Positions 8,644-18,012 are shown, counted from the first letter of the stretch. The stretch: 63,757 bases of DNA from Candidatus Pollutiaquabacter sp. (GCA_947465495.1 CANIAS010000008.1:1-63757), one strand, 5' to 3'. Translations and numbers: made by a program. Notes: generated from the letters alone by a model not told the origin.

Positions 8644-9819
8644 TTATTTTCCACGCCGTTTTCGCTCGGCAAGAATCAGTTTTAGCTCCCTGCCTGTCTG
8701 TCCCGAAACCGAGGTGTTCTCTTGTGCTCTACGGATCAGATAGGGAAGTACTGCTGTTACTGGTCCGTAAGGAACATATTTACAGACATTGTACTTCTGT
8801 TTGGAAAGGTTGAAACTGATGTGATCACTCATTCCGTAAAGTTGCGAAAACCAGATATTCGGGTGGTTGTTCGGCAAGCCTGCTTCCTGCATCAATTGTG
8901 TCAATAGTAAATTGCTTTCCTCGTTATGGGATCCTGCACAAATGGATACTCGCTGAGTATTTGACAGGCAGAGGCGCAGTGCTGCGTTGTAATCGCGATC
9001 TGTAGCTGACTTGTCCGGCTGAATAGGAGAGGCATATCCCATTTTCAAGGCACGGGCACGTTCTTTTTCCATATACGCGCCACGAACCAATTTGAATCCA
9101 GCATAAAAGCCAGTAGCGTTTGCTTCCGCTATGCACGCAGTCAGATACGCCAATCGATCGTGGCGGTAAAGTTGCAAAGTGTTGAAAACAATAGCGTGAT
9201 TTCTGTTGTATTTTCGCATCATTTCCATCGCAACCTCGTCAATGGTAGATTGAATCCAGGATTCTTCAGCATCGATGAATATGGGTACGTTGTTCTCAGC
9301 TCCTTTTTTACAAATTCGATCGAAACGATCTATGAAGCGAGCGTATTCTTCTTGCTCAGACTGGCTCAACATGAAACCAGCGTTCTTCTTTTCAAGCAGC
9401 GCGAAGCGCGCGATTCCCGTAGGTTTAAAGACTGAAAAAGGAATGGCAGCATCTCCTTTGGCACGATCAATCGTTGCTAATGTCTGCTGAAGACAAGACT
9501 CGAAATCTGCTTCTGACTCTTTTCCTTCTACGGAATAATCAAGGATAGTACCGATGCCAAATTCGTGTAACTTCTGTATGGTTGATTCACAATCGGTAAT
9601 TTTCTCGCCGCCACAGAAATGTTTGAATACGGTGGCGCTGATCAATCCTTTGATTGGAAGTCGCAATGCCAATGCGGTATGAACTAGCGGCGGACTGATA
9701 CGGACCAGCCAATTAAATCCGATAATTTTGAAAAGCCAGTAAGCGCGCAATAAGTCTTTGTCTGATTTTGAGGCAAAGGCAGTCTGCGTATCATCAAAGG
9801 AGACTTGAATATTCTTCAT
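8644..9819 (-). CDS. Proline dehydrogenase
   Basis: A 391-residue FAD-dependent proline dehydrogenase (PRODH barrel), oxidising proline to pyrroline-5-carboxylate. Conserved elements include GTILDYSVEG, the FVKPTG-like FSVFKPTGIAR, FIDAEESWIQ, LQLYRHDR, FKLVRGAYMEKER, and the C-terminal YGPVTAVLPYLIRRAQEN helix that binds proline. It is the stand-alone form, without the aldehyde dehydrogenase half of PutA. The start ATG 9819 (MKNIQV) is preferred to the in-frame start at 9879 because a good promoter lies between them. Pairing with alanine dehydrogenase suggests amino-acid catabolism, although the genes are convergent. Confidence 0.92.
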   Translation of the reverse strand: MKNIQVSFDDTQTAFASKSDKDLLRAYWLFKIIGFNWLVRISPPLVHTALALRLPIKGLISATVFKHFCGGEKITDCESTIQKLHEFGIGTILDYSVEGKESEADFESCLQQTLATIDRAKGDAAIPFSVFKPTGIARFALLEKKNAGFMLSQSEQEEYARFIDRFDRICKKGAENNVPIFIDAEESWIQSTIDEVAMEMMRKYNRNHAIVFNTLQLYRHDRLAYLTACIAEANATGFYAGFKLVRGAYMEKERARALKMGYASPIQPDKSATDRDYNAALRLCLSNTQRVSICAGSHNEESNLLLTQLMQEAGLPNNHPNIWFSQLYGMSDHISFNLSKQKYNVCKYVPYGPVTAVLPYLIRRAQENTSVSGQTGRELKLILAERKRRGK

Positions 9820-9830
9820 GCTAGCGGGTG

Positions 9831-9861
9831 CAAACCTACGGGATTCTCCTTGAACCTCCAA
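9831..9861 (-). promoter_or_regulatory. Promoter of proline dehydrogenase (TTG-N20-TAGGTTTG)
   Basis: On the minus strand TTG (9861-9859) and TAGGTTTG (9838-9831) are separated by 20 nt, matching the Bacteroidetes consensus. The box ends only 12 nt before ATG 9819, giving a very short leader and supporting that start. Confidence 0.6.
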
Positions 9862-9929
9862 GGTAGATTTTGTTCGCAATCATGATTTCCGATTGTCATG
9901 TGCGGTCATTTATTTTAATGGTTTAATAG

Positions 9930-9937
9930 TACCTTTG
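9930..9937 (+). promoter_or_regulatory. Candidate -7 box for DAHP synthase-chorismate mutase
   Basis: TACCTTTG matches TAnnTTTG exactly and ends 9 nt before ATG 9946. No clear TTG box is seen about 20 nt upstream. If real, the transcript would be nearly leaderless. Confidence 0.45.
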
Positions 9938-9945
9938 GTAAAATC

Positions 9946-11061
9946 ATGTCAAACACCTTGAAAATTCAGCCTTCCAATACTTGGTGGGATCCTAGCGGTC
10001 AGCCGTTGTTGATTGCAGGTCCTTGTGGTGTGGAATCTCCGGAACAGGTGCTCTCGGTGGCTGGCGACCTATCTGCATTAGGCATTAAGTACTTGCGCGG
10101 AGGTATTTGGAAACCCCGCACACGACCAGATTCCTTTCAAGGTATTGGTGAAGTTGGACTGTCATGGCTAAGCGATGCAGGTCATGCTCATGGTATGCAG
10201 GTAATGACAGAAGTGGCGGATCCCGATCACCTCGAAGCTGCGCTGAAAGCTGGTATCGACATGGTTTGGATAGGTGCACGGACTGTCGTCAATCCATTTC
10301 AAGTTCAACGTATTGCCGATGCTCTAAAAGGTGTCTCGATACCAGTATTGGTCAAAAATCCTATTGCGCCTGATCTTGAATTGTGGATAGGTGCTCTTGA
10401 GCGGATGAACCGTTCTGGAATAGATCGGTTAGCAGCTATTCATCGCGGTTTCACTGCGTATGAAAGGTCTCATTACAGAAACGCTCCGAACTGGCAAATT
10501 CCCATTGAGTTGAAGCGAAGGTTCCCGGAATTGACCTTGTTCTGTGATCCTAGCCATATTGCCGGTAAAACCTCTATGATAGCTCCAGTCGCTCAAACGG
10601 CATTGGATCTTGGTTACGAAGGTTTGATGGTGGAGGTTCATCCTAATCCTTTGAAGGCACTTAGTGATAGCGAGCAGCAATTAACTCCCGCAGCGTTTGA
10701 AGAATTTATTGGCGAATTGGTGGTTCGTAGCAAGTCTATGATGGATGCCATTTCGCGGTCTCACCTTGCTGAAATGAGAAGTCGAATAGATGAGTTCGAT
10801 CAGTTGCTGCTGGATGTCGTAGCGAAACGTATGGAGTTGTCACGTGAAATCGGAACCTTGAAGAAGGAGCAAAATGTAACCATCTATCAACTGGATAGGT
10901 GGAATGAGATTCTGCGCACACGTACCCAATACGATGCTGCATCAGGATTGACCTTGAACAAGGATTTTATCATAAAATTTTTTGAATTGATTCACGAGGA
11001 GTCGATACATCAACAGACGCAAGTCATGAACAGTCGCGACTTACCCGGAGAGAACGTCTGA
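9946..11061 (+). CDS. Bifunctional DAHP synthase / chorismate mutase
   Basis: The 371-residue product fuses a 3-deoxy-D-arabino-heptulosonate 7-phosphate synthase (about 1-265) to a C-terminal AroQ-type chorismate mutase (about 270-355). The synthase part has IAGPCGVESPEQ, LRGGIWKPRTRPDSFQG, VMTEV and CDPSHIAGK; the mutase part starts at MRSRIDEFDQLLLDVVAKRMEL. It covers the first shikimate step and the branch step toward phenylalanine and tyrosine; feedback control by aromatic compounds is typical of such fusions but is not visible here. It starts the aromatic run: aroB follows after 8 bp and aroA after a further 9 bp. Confidence 0.94.
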   Translation: MSNTLKIQPSNTWWDPSGQPLLIAGPCGVESPEQVLSVAGDLSALGIKYLRGGIWKPRTRPDSFQGIGEVGLSWLSDAGHAHGMQVMTEVADPDHLEAALKAGIDMVWIGARTVVNPFQVQRIADALKGVSIPVLVKNPIAPDLELWIGALERMNRSGIDRLAAIHRGFTAYERSHYRNAPNWQIPIELKRRFPELTLFCDPSHIAGKTSMIAPVAQTALDLGYEGLMVEVHPNPLKALSDSEQQLTPAAFEEFIGELVVRSKSMMDAISRSHLAEMRSRIDEFDQLLLDVVAKRMELSREIGTLKKEQNVTIYQLDRWNEILRTRTQYDAASGLTLNKDFIIKFFELIHEESIHQQTQVMNSRDLPGENV

Positions 11062-11069
11062 TCTATGCC

Positions 11070-12149
11070 ATGAATATCATCGAACTAAAGTCGGAAACCT
11101 ATTCGGTACATATCGCAGCAGGGGCTTCCACGTTGTTACAATCCTATATTCAATCTCGTCCAGCTACTTCAAGAAGTTTCATCTTGGTCGATTCGAATAC
11201 TGGTAAACATTGCCTTCCCAGGTTGGTTGCTGCTGTACCGGCATTGTCGAATGTAACCGTCATTACGTTGCAAGCGGGAGAAGCTAATAAGCATCTGGCC
11301 TCTGTAGAGGGTGTCATTGGTGTTCTCCTTTCCCAAGGAGCTGATCGCCATTCTTTATTGGTGAATCTTGGCGGAGGATTGATTACTGATTTAGGTGGAT
11401 TGTCTGCCTCCTTGTTCATGCGAGGTATTGATTTTGTGAATTTGCCTACATCTTTGCTTGGAATGGTTGATGCTGCTGTTGGTGGCAAGACGGGCGTGAA
11501 TTTCAGTGGTAATAAAAATAGTATCGGCCTTTTCTCTAATCCGAGTAAGGTTATCGTTGATTTGAATTACTTGGAGTCATTACCTGAGCGAGAGTTTCGT
11601 TCCGGTGTGTCTGAGGTAATCAAGCATCAACTGATTTCTGGTGAAATAGGGAAAACCAATTGGCAAGCTGTTCCTTGGTCGCAGTTCGATTGGGCAACGC
11701 TGATTGCTCAGAGTATCGCTTTTAAACAAAATGTGGTCGCGTCTGATTTTCAAGATCACCATCTTCGTAAAATATTAAATTTCGGACATACTGTTGGCCA
11801 TGCTCTGGAAACGTATTCATTGACCACTGGCTTGTCTCCGCTACTTCATGGCGAAGCAGTAGCCTTAGGTATGCAATTGGAGCTAGTCTTGTCGCATCAT
11901 CTGACTGAACTCGACGAAAAATTATTAAAGGATTATCTCCGCTTGATCCAAGGTGTTTTTCCGGAACTTTCATTCAATATGTTCGATCACTCTTGGATGA
12001 ATCACCTTCAAACAGATAAAAAAAATCAGGATCGTGAAATACGATGTGTTTTGCTTGAAGGTTTAGGTAAAGTGCGTGTGGATGTTCCCATAGCAGAAGC
12101 GGATATTCATAAAGCACTTCAATACCTTGTAGTTAACAGCATCAACTGA
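11070..12149 (+). CDS. aroB: 3-dehydroquinate synthase
   Basis: AroB converts DAHP to 3-dehydroquinate using NAD and a divalent metal. The 359-residue sequence shows LVNLGGGLITDLGG, NLPTSLLGMVDAAVGGKTGVNF (active-site Lys), and metal-binding HGEAVALGM and FGHTVGHALE. Length is normal. It sits in the three-gene aromatic operon, 8 bp after the DAHP synthase fusion, supplying the second shikimate-pathway step. The remaining pathway enzymes (dehydroquinase, shikimate dehydrogenase, shikimate kinase, chorismate synthase) are not in this window. Confidence 0.95.
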   Translation: MNIIELKSETYSVHIAAGASTLLQSYIQSRPATSRSFILVDSNTGKHCLPRLVAAVPALSNVTVITLQAGEANKHLASVEGVIGVLLSQGADRHSLLVNLGGGLITDLGGLSASLFMRGIDFVNLPTSLLGMVDAAVGGKTGVNFSGNKNSIGLFSNPSKVIVDLNYLESLPEREFRSGVSEVIKHQLISGEIGKTNWQAVPWSQFDWATLIAQSIAFKQNVVASDFQDHHLRKILNFGHTVGHALETYSLTTGLSPLLHGEAVALGMQLELVLSHHLTELDEKLLKDYLRLIQGVFPELSFNMFDHSWMNHLQTDKKNQDREIRCVLLEGLGKVRVDVPIAEADIHKALQYLVVNSIN

Positions 12150-12158
12150 TCAAAGCAG

Positions 12159-13361
12159 ATGGATTCACGGGAACAGTCGCTCGCTGTTAAAATCAGTCTT
12201 CCGTCATCGAAAAGTATATCGAACCGATTGTTGTTACTTCGGAAAGTGAGTGGCGTTTCTTTTTCCATCCATGGAATTTCTGAAGCCGATGATACCGTTC
12301 GGATGAATGAACTGCTGGAAAATCTTTCACCGGTAGTGAATGCAATGGATGGCGGCACCACCTTGCGTTTTCTACTGCCTTTCTTATGCATGTTGCCAGG
12401 CGAATTCCTGCTTACGGGAACAGAGCGAATGCAGGAGCGTCCTATCAAAGAGCTGGTTGATGCTTTGGTATCACTTGGAGCAGATATTCGCTACGTTGAA
12501 AAATCAGGATACCCACCGTTGCTGATTACTGGTGGTTCGCTTCATGGTGGAGATGTGTTTATTGACCCTTCTCGCAGTAGTCAATTTGTAAGTGCTTTAC
12601 TCTTGGTAGCGCCGTTTCTCAAAGGTGGACTTCGGCTACGACTTTCAATGCATCCGGTTTCCGCAACCTATATCGAGATGACGCTTAAGACGCTGAGTTA
12701 TTTCTCCATAGCTTATCAGCAGTCCTCCGATACCATTGATATTCTCCCCCAAACAATTGCTCCTCGGGATATTACGGTCGAAGCCGATTGGAGCGCCGCT
12801 GCTTTTTGGTTTCAGTTAGCGGCTCTATTGCCAGGACGTACATTTATACTCAAGGATCTGTGCGAAAGTGGATGGCAAGGAGATCAAGCAGCCCTTTGTC
12901 ATTTTGAAAAAATGGGTGTCAAGGCGATTCGTTCGGAGGAAGGTATTTCAATTTGTTCTGATGGCGCTCCATCTCATGGGAAAGAGTGGTATTTTGATCT
13001 TAATCATACGCCAGACTTAGCGCCTGCTATCATCTTAACCGTTGTGGGGCTTCGAAGCAAAGCGATATTTAAAGGACTTGAGCATTTGAGGTATAAAGAA
13101 AGTGACCGGGTGGAAATAATAGCAGGGTATATTCGATCTTGCGGTGTAACGATGGTGCACGAAGATGACGTTTGGAAATTAGATGCTACAAATGCTATTC
13201 GTTCGAAGTTGGTCATTGATCCTCATAATGATCATCGATTGGCGATGTCTTTTGCAATGTTGTCAGTAGCGGGTTGGCCTGTATCTGTGATTCACCCCAC
13301 GGTCGTTAGTAAATCATATCCGAATTTCTGGGATGAAGTAGGTAAGGTGCAAGCTTTGTAA
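12159..13361 (+). CDS. aroA: 3-phosphoshikimate 1-carboxyvinyltransferase (EPSP synthase)
   Basis: AroA joins phosphoenolpyruvate to shikimate 3-phosphate. The 400-residue protein has the PEP/shikimate site SSKSISNRLLLL near the N-terminus, MDGGTTLRFLLPF, RPIKELVDALVSLGADI, YKESDRVE, and DPHNDHRLAMSFAM. It is slightly shorter than the 427-residue E. coli enzyme, as Bacteroidetes forms often are. It is the last gene of the aromatic operon, and its stop lies 4 nt from the stop of the convergent barrel gene with no room for a terminator between them. Confidence 0.94.
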   Translation: MDSREQSLAVKISLPSSKSISNRLLLLRKVSGVSFSIHGISEADDTVRMNELLENLSPVVNAMDGGTTLRFLLPFLCMLPGEFLLTGTERMQERPIKELVDALVSLGADIRYVEKSGYPPLLITGGSLHGGDVFIDPSRSSQFVSALLLVAPFLKGGLRLRLSMHPVSATYIEMTLKTLSYFSIAYQQSSDTIDILPQTIAPRDITVEADWSAAAFWFQLAALLPGRTFILKDLCESGWQGDQAALCHFEKMGVKAIRSEEGISICSDGAPSHGKEWYFDLNHTPDLAPAIILTVVGLRSKAIFKGLEHLRYKESDRVEIIAGYIRSCGVTMVHEDDVWKLDATNAIRSKLVIDPHNDHRLAMSFAMLSVAGWPVSVIHPTVVSKSYPNFWDEVGKVQAL

Positions 13362-13365
13362 TGTA

Positions 13366-15372
13366 TCATAGTTGCCAACGAAGTTGTAGGGCTAAATCTC
13401 GCCTAACATTCCCCGTGGTTTGTGATAGTTCATCGGTAAACAGACGATCAACTACTGTTGTATTTCCAATTCGTATCCATCCGTCCAGATTTCGAAGTAA
13501 TGCTATATGGACAAGTAAGTAATATCTTGTTCCTTGTCCATAATAGGCGCTCGTTGCATACGTTAGTGGCAAATCACTTTCCTGGGCATAAATGGCGGTT
13601 TCGTAGCTTTCTGAATGGAAAACTGCTAATCTGAAAGTAAACGAAATTGGGTACTTGTTAGATTGATAGTGAATGTCCTGAAAAGCCATGCTGGCAGTCG
13701 GACTTATTACATTGCCACCATGCGTCCATTTAAATTCTACTCGGTATTTGACCTGCCATCCGAAGGACGGCTGTATGGTCAGTTGATACCGAGCTTGACT
13801 AACTATGTAATCATCAATTTCAGGTATAACATCCCTAGTAATATTGTTTTCTACAGTAGATTTAGTTCGATAGGATAAATATGTTTCGATTTTCTTACCA
13901 ATATTGCATGTCAGTTTGATTCCTTGAATACATCCTCGTTGCGGTGAATCTATGCCATATTGCAGCCATGAAATGTGAAAACGGTCTGCATAGGCATTCA
14001 GTTGGAAGGATGGTGTGATTCTAAAATTAATTCCCGCATAAAGTGACTGCATGCCGTTTTGCGACAGGCCGAAAGGTGAATTGTAGTTGGATGAGTAATT
14101 TTTATTACTCACCCTGTGATTTAGACCTACTGAAATGCGTTTGTCAGGGTTTATCAAAATTCCATTTACAGCGGAAAGGTGCAAGCCATTGATAAATGCG
14201 CATTCTCCAAAAAGTAAGAAACGATCTGTAGCAAATTGGTAGTTTAATTCGCCGACTAGATTTCGTAAAGTCGTGGGATTATCCATTTCATTAAGTAAGT
14301 CAGCTGGTGGCGAAGGATATTTTTCGTTGCAGCTAGCTAAAAGTACACCCACGGTTGTATTAGCGTTCCTATAGGAAATGGATCCGCCAAAACATGTTCG
14401 AGCTGAAGTGTTAATACGGGTTTGTTCTAAATCGGTTCGATGAAGCCCGCTTAGGTCTTCTTTGAAATAACATACGGAGGAATCTGCTGACCATTGTTTG
14501 CTACCATCTAAGCGTGTATGTGAACTGAATACGAGTGCCTGCAATTTTGAGAACTGCATGGTAAGAGCTCCTCCGCGTAGGTAGCCACTTTCCGCCATGG
14601 AAGAAAAAGGGTAGGCCCCGAATCCATTACGCTTCAGGGTAATTAAATCGTTCGAAACTCCTCCAATGGAGGACCGCCCGTATACTAGTCCTTGGCCGAT
14701 TTGCAAACGATAATCACCAACTATCAATCGGAATGGATGCTCGGATGGTTTCCATTGAATGAAATAACCGATGTGATCAGGCCCCGTTTTGTTCCACCAA
14801 GATTCTCCAGCATCCTTTTCTGCATTGATTCCTAGTTTTAGACAATCGTCTATTCTTATTCTTGCTCTGAATGCTGCTTTCCAGGGGTCAAATGCTTCTG
14901 AAAAAGCAGTTGGAGTTGCTGCATTCAATTGGATTTTTCTGACTGACTGTGTGATTTCAGTATGTATATCATTTTTGTCTGACAAGGTGTTTGGAATGTT
15001 TGCGCGAAAGGGATCTGGAAATAAAATATATCCGCTCAAACATTCGATTTCTTGTTTAGTAAAGCCTGAAATGACTTGCAACTCCTCCTTGCAAAGTAAT
15101 TCACCACATTCTTCGATATGTCTATAAATAGCAGCCAATTTTAGTGGGTCGGTACATGGAAGTGATTCTAAAAAAGAAATGGTTGTTTCATTCCACTTCT
15201 TCCGTTGTTTGCTTGATTCGTCCAGGTCATTAAGCGAACTTTCAATATCTCCATTTGAATTTTCCGTCTCAAGGAATTCAGCCTGTCGCTCGAGGGCATC
15301 GGTATCCGGTGTTTGCCCAAATGAGACTTGTTGCAGTATAAGAATAGCTGCCATTATCTGAATCTTTCTCAT
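13366..15372 (-). CDS. Predicted outer-membrane barrel protein with N-terminal helix-hairpin-helix-like region
   Basis: This 668-residue protein starts with a signal peptide ending near FGQ (residue 20). Residues about 45-120 are helical and contain segments like ETTISFLESLP and LQVISGFTKQEIECLSGYI that resemble the paired helix-hairpin-helix units of ComEA-like proteins. The rest, from about 165 to the end, is aromatic-rich alternating sequence (for example IVGDYRLQIGQGLVYG) ending LALQLRWQL, as expected of an outer-membrane beta barrel. Proteins with this architecture are common in Bacteroidetes but I know of no proven function. Its ATG overlaps the upstream stop by 4 nt (ATGA), so it is translationally coupled to the PorV-like gene. 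DNA binding is conjecture. Confidence 0.75.
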   Translation of the reverse strand: MRKIQIMAAILILQQVSFGQTPDTDALERQAEFLETENSNGDIESSLNDLDESSKQRKKWNETTISFLESLPCTDPLKLAAIYRHIEECGELLCKEELQVISGFTKQEIECLSGYILFPDPFRANIPNTLSDKNDIHTEITQSVRKIQLNAATPTAFSEAFDPWKAAFRARIRIDDCLKLGINAEKDAGESWWNKTGPDHIGYFIQWKPSEHPFRLIVGDYRLQIGQGLVYGRSSIGGVSNDLITLKRNGFGAYPFSSMAESGYLRGGALTMQFSKLQALVFSSHTRLDGSKQWSADSSVCYFKEDLSGLHRTDLEQTRINTSARTCFGGSISYRNANTTVGVLLASCNEKYPSPPADLLNEMDNPTTLRNLVGELNYQFATDRFLLFGECAFINGLHLSAVNGILINPDKRISVGLNHRVSNKNYSSNYNSPFGLSQNGMQSLYAGINFRITPSFQLNAYADRFHISWLQYGIDSPQRGCIQGIKLTCNIGKKIETYLSYRTKSTVENNITRDVIPEIDDYIVSQARYQLTIQPSFGWQVKYRVEFKWTHGGNVISPTASMAFQDIHYQSNKYPISFTFRLAVFHSESYETAIYAQESDLPLTYATSAYYGQGTRYYLLVHIALLRNLDGWIRIGNTTVVDRLFTDELSQTTGNVRRDLALQLRWQL

Positions 15373-16190
15373 GGAGTGTGTGCGTTGTTGTTAAACAAAT
15401 ACGTCAAAGCAATTCCGGTTGAGAAACCTAAATAGGGGTGTTGTTCCACGGAGGCGTCAATGGTCCATTTATCATAAGTAATTCCGATGCCTCCTGAAAT
15501 CTGTTTTCCAATACTAGCGTATCCAAATCTGCATTTTGCATGAGGTATTGGTGCATATTCTAATCCGATGCAGAAGGAACTTGCGTCCCATAGTTGATGG
15601 AATTCACACAGAAGTTGAAATATTTCGTTTGGTCGGAAGTTAATGCCGGCATGAATTGAAGGTCCATTCTGCGGAACTAATTTGTTAGTATTTAGAATTA
15701 CCTGTGCGTCATCTAGAGATAGTCCCGCTATCAGGTTCGTTGTTAAACGTGACATAAATCCTAGACTTGTGCTGAATGTTGTACGGTTATCCGCTATAGT
15801 ATAATCGTTAGCTCGACGGATCACGGAGGTGCGAAGACCAAGCCCGGACCTCTTACCAACTTTTAGGCTTATAGCAATCGGACATTGAAAGTCCCGTATT
15901 CCAGCGAATCCTTCCATGCGGATTCCTGTTCCGAACCTAACTTGATTTTTCACAGGCGCACAGAACGACATCGCAACATCGTTCCAGTTTCCAATGCGGT
16001 AGTGATTGCGTTGTAAAATTGAAACGAGGGTTGATTCAGTCTGGCTTAATCCTGCCGGATTGACGAACGTTGACCACGCATCACCGCTTGTGGTGCCAAT
16101 CATTCCCATGGACTGTGATCGTATGCTTTGCGCATCGATCCGGAGGATTGTTAGAACTCCTACTAGAAGAAGGATCGCTTGTAGCTTCAT
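15369..16190 (-). CDS. PorV/FadL-like small outer-membrane protein
   Basis: A 273-residue exported protein: signal peptide with hydrophobic core ILLLVGVLTIL ending near DAQS, then MGMIGTTSGDAWSTFVNPAGLS, the N-terminal signature of PorV/PorQ/FadL-type barrels. Alternating hydrophobic strands continue to a C-terminal ALTYLF. PorV-type proteins are outer-membrane barrels, some of which act as T9SS shuttle components. This one is shorter than true PorV, so I call only the fold. It is directly followed, with a 4-nt overlap, by the large barrel gene, suggesting a joint role at the outer membrane. Confidence 0.75.
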   Translation of the reverse strand: MKLQAILLLVGVLTILRIDAQSIRSQSMGMIGTTSGDAWSTFVNPAGLSQTESTLVSILQRNHYRIGNWNDVAMSFCAPVKNQVRFGTGIRMEGFAGIRDFQCPIAISLKVGKRSGLGLRTSVIRRANDYTIADNRTTFSTSLGFMSRLTTNLIAGLSLDDAQVILNTNKLVPQNGPSIHAGINFRPNEIFQLLCEFHQLWDASSFCIGLEYAPIPHAKCRFGYASIGKQISGGIGITYDKWTIDASVEQHPYLGFSTGIALTYLFNNNAHTP

Positions 16191-16197
16191 CAGCGGA

Positions 16198-16226
16198 CGA
16201 AACTACATCGTCAGCAGAAATTGCAA
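16198..16226 (-). promoter_or_regulatory. Candidate promoter of the barrel pair
   Basis: On the minus strand TTG at 16226-16224 and TAGTTTCG at 16205-16198 are 18 nt apart. The -7 box differs from TAnnTTTG in one base, and lies 8 nt before ATG 16190. Confidence 0.35.
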
Positions 16227-16337
16227 AACCAAGGAATGATGGTTAATTTAAGAAACAGCGCAGTGCTTCAATTGCCGGAATGGGGTAGTGTGCTGAGCCT
16301 TTGTGCTAGCACTAACGTACATGAAATCAAAAAGTGG

Positions 16338-16829
16338 TTATTGAGCTAACCCTTTGTTAGCATCAATGACTTTTTCCTTCAAGTTATTTTTGAATTCTTC
16401 AATCTTTTTGAAAAGGGAGTTGTCGGAAGTTGCAATTATTTGTGCAGCCAGTATTCCTGCATTTTGTGCAGCATTTAAAGCCACAGTCGCAACGGGTACT
16501 CCGTTGGGCATTTGAAGTATGGAAAGGATGGAGTCCCATCCGTCAATAGAATTGCTGGAGCGCACTGGTACACCAATTACGGGTAAGGAGGTCATCGATG
16601 CAGTCATTCCTGGCAAGTGTGCTGCGCCGCCGGCCCCTGCGATAATTACTTTAATGCCACGTCCTGCAGCAGAACGTGCGTATTCCATCATCCATTCTGG
16701 CGTACGGTGCGCTGAAACGATTTGTACTTCGTGTGGCACGTTGAAACTGATGAGAATTTCAGCAGCAGCTTTCATCACATCCATATCGGATGAACTTCCC
16801 ATGATAATACCTACGAGTGGCTTCGACAT
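16338..16829 (-). CDS. purE: 5-(carboxyamino)imidazole ribonucleotide mutase
   Basis: PurE class I moves the carboxylate of N5-CAIR to C4 in purine synthesis. The 163-residue protein has the family signature IIMGSSSDMDVMKAA at the N-terminus, SAHRTPEWM with the catalytic His, and IIAGAGGAAHLPGM. It lies 25 nt after purK on the same strand, so the two consecutive steps are co-transcribed. The 147-bp gap downstream, before the barrel-pair promoter, contains only a 10-bp palindrome near 16303 and no strong terminator. Confidence 0.96.
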   Translation of the reverse strand: MSKPLVGIIMGSSSDMDVMKAAAEILISFNVPHEVQIVSAHRTPEWMMEYARSAAGRGIKVIIAGAGGAAHLPGMTASMTSLPVIGVPVRSSNSIDGWDSILSILQMPNGVPVATVALNAAQNAGILAAQIIATSDNSLFKKIEEFKNNLKEKVIDANKGLAQ

Positions 16830-16854
16830 GACGTATAGTTCTTGTTAGTTATTG

Positions 16855-18012
16855 TCAACTGATTGGGTTCTTACCGACTGCTTTTAATAATCGTTGTACC
16901 TGTTTGGCTTTATTAATGGCAGATTCTAACTGGCCGTCACAAATGGTTACATGTCCCATTTTGCGAAACGGTTTGGTGTTCGTCTTTCCGTACAAGTGAA
17001 TGTGTACTCCTGAGATGGAAAGACATTCGTTCATACCGGCATAAGAAACGGGTCCCTCGCTGCCTTTTTCACCCAGTAGGTTCACCATTACATTAGCCTG
17101 CAAGAGTGATGTGTCACCTAAAGGAAGGTCCAGGATGGCTCTCAAATGTTGTTCGTATTGTGAGGTGACATTTGCTTCAATGGTCGTATGTCCACTGTTG
17201 TGCGGACGAGGAGCTATTTCATTGACCAATAAATGTCCATCTCTGGTTACGAATAATTCAACAGCAAGAATTCCTTCCAGTTGAAGAGCTTCAGCGAGTT
17301 GGATGGCAATGTCATTAGCCTCATTGGCAGTTGCTAATGAAATCGAGGCGGGTGCGAATAAGAATTCCACCAGATTGGCCTCTGAATTAAACTCCATTTC
17401 TACAGCAGGGTAGGTGATGCAGCTTCCGTCAGGTCGCCGTGCAACAATTACCGCAATCTCTTTTTCAAAATCTACCATCTTCTCCAGCACACTAGGAGCA
17501 TTGAAGGCGGTATTGAAATCTTGAGCTGTGCGAATTGGCGTTACGCCTTTTCCATCGTATCCACCGGTACGGAGTTTTTGCATGACAGGCAATAAACCAG
17601 TGTGCTGAGTCAGCTCGTTGGCTGATTGAATTAAATGGAATTCAGCGGTAGGAATTCCATGAGTGCGGTAAAAAATCTTTTGGAGTCCTTTGTCTTGCAC
17701 CAAGCGCAAGGTCTTGGAGGATGGTCGAACTACCTTTCCGGCTTTTTCAAGGGTTTCCAGTGCGTTCACGTTGACGTGTTCGATTTCAACCGTAAGTATA
17801 TCAACATTTTGCCCAAAGGCCATTACTGTATCGTAGTCCTTGAATGAACCCAAGTGAAAGACGTCAGCTAATGAAGCGCAAGGAGCAGCTGGATCAGGAT
17901 CAAGCACAGAGATGTGAATGTCGAGATTTACGGCCTCTTGGATGAGCATTCGTCCGAGCTGGCCACCTCCAAGGATGCCTAAACGGGTTGAGCGGTACGT
18001 CGATGATTGCAT
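16855..18012 (-). CDS. purK: 5-(carboxyamino)imidazole ribonucleotide synthase
   Basis: PurK is the ATP-grasp enzyme that carboxylates AIR with bicarbonate to form N5-CAIR. The 385-residue sequence has LGILGGGQLGRMLIQEA at residue 10, EIEHVN, QKLRTGGYDGKGV, and EIAPRPHNSGHTTIEA, all diagnostic. The ATG at 18012 lies 94 bp from the divergent hpt start, so purine synthesis and purine salvage share one promoter region. A near-match -7 box, TAATTTCG on the minus strand (18028-18021), lies 9 nt before the start. Confidence 0.95.
   Translation of the reverse strand: MQSSTYRSTRLGILGGGQLGRMLIQEAVNLDIHISVLDPDPAAPCASLADVFHLGSFKDYDTVMAFGQNVDILTVEIEHVNVNALETLEKAGKVVRPSSKTLRLVQDKGLQKIFYRTHGIPTAEFHLIQSANELTQHTGLLPVMQKLRTGGYDGKGVTPIRTAQDFNTAFNAPSVLEKMVDFEKEIAVIVARRPDGSCITYPAVEMEFNSEANLVEFLFAPASISLATANEANDIAIQLAEALQLEGILAVELFVTRDGHLLVNEIAPRPHNSGHTTIEANVTSQYEQHLRAILDLPLGDTSLLQANVMVNLLGEKGSEGPVSYAGMNECLSISGVHIHLYGKTNTKPFRKMGHVTICDGQLESAINKAKQVQRLLKAVGKNPIS

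Noticed and set aside
9160-9490. Open frames antisense to proline dehydrogenase
   Set aside because: They overlap a well-supported enzyme and show no recognisable domain or start signal.
16303-16312. Palindrome GTGCTAGCAC near the end of purE
   Set aside because: A single 10-bp palindrome with no T-run or second copy; too weak to call an operator or terminator.
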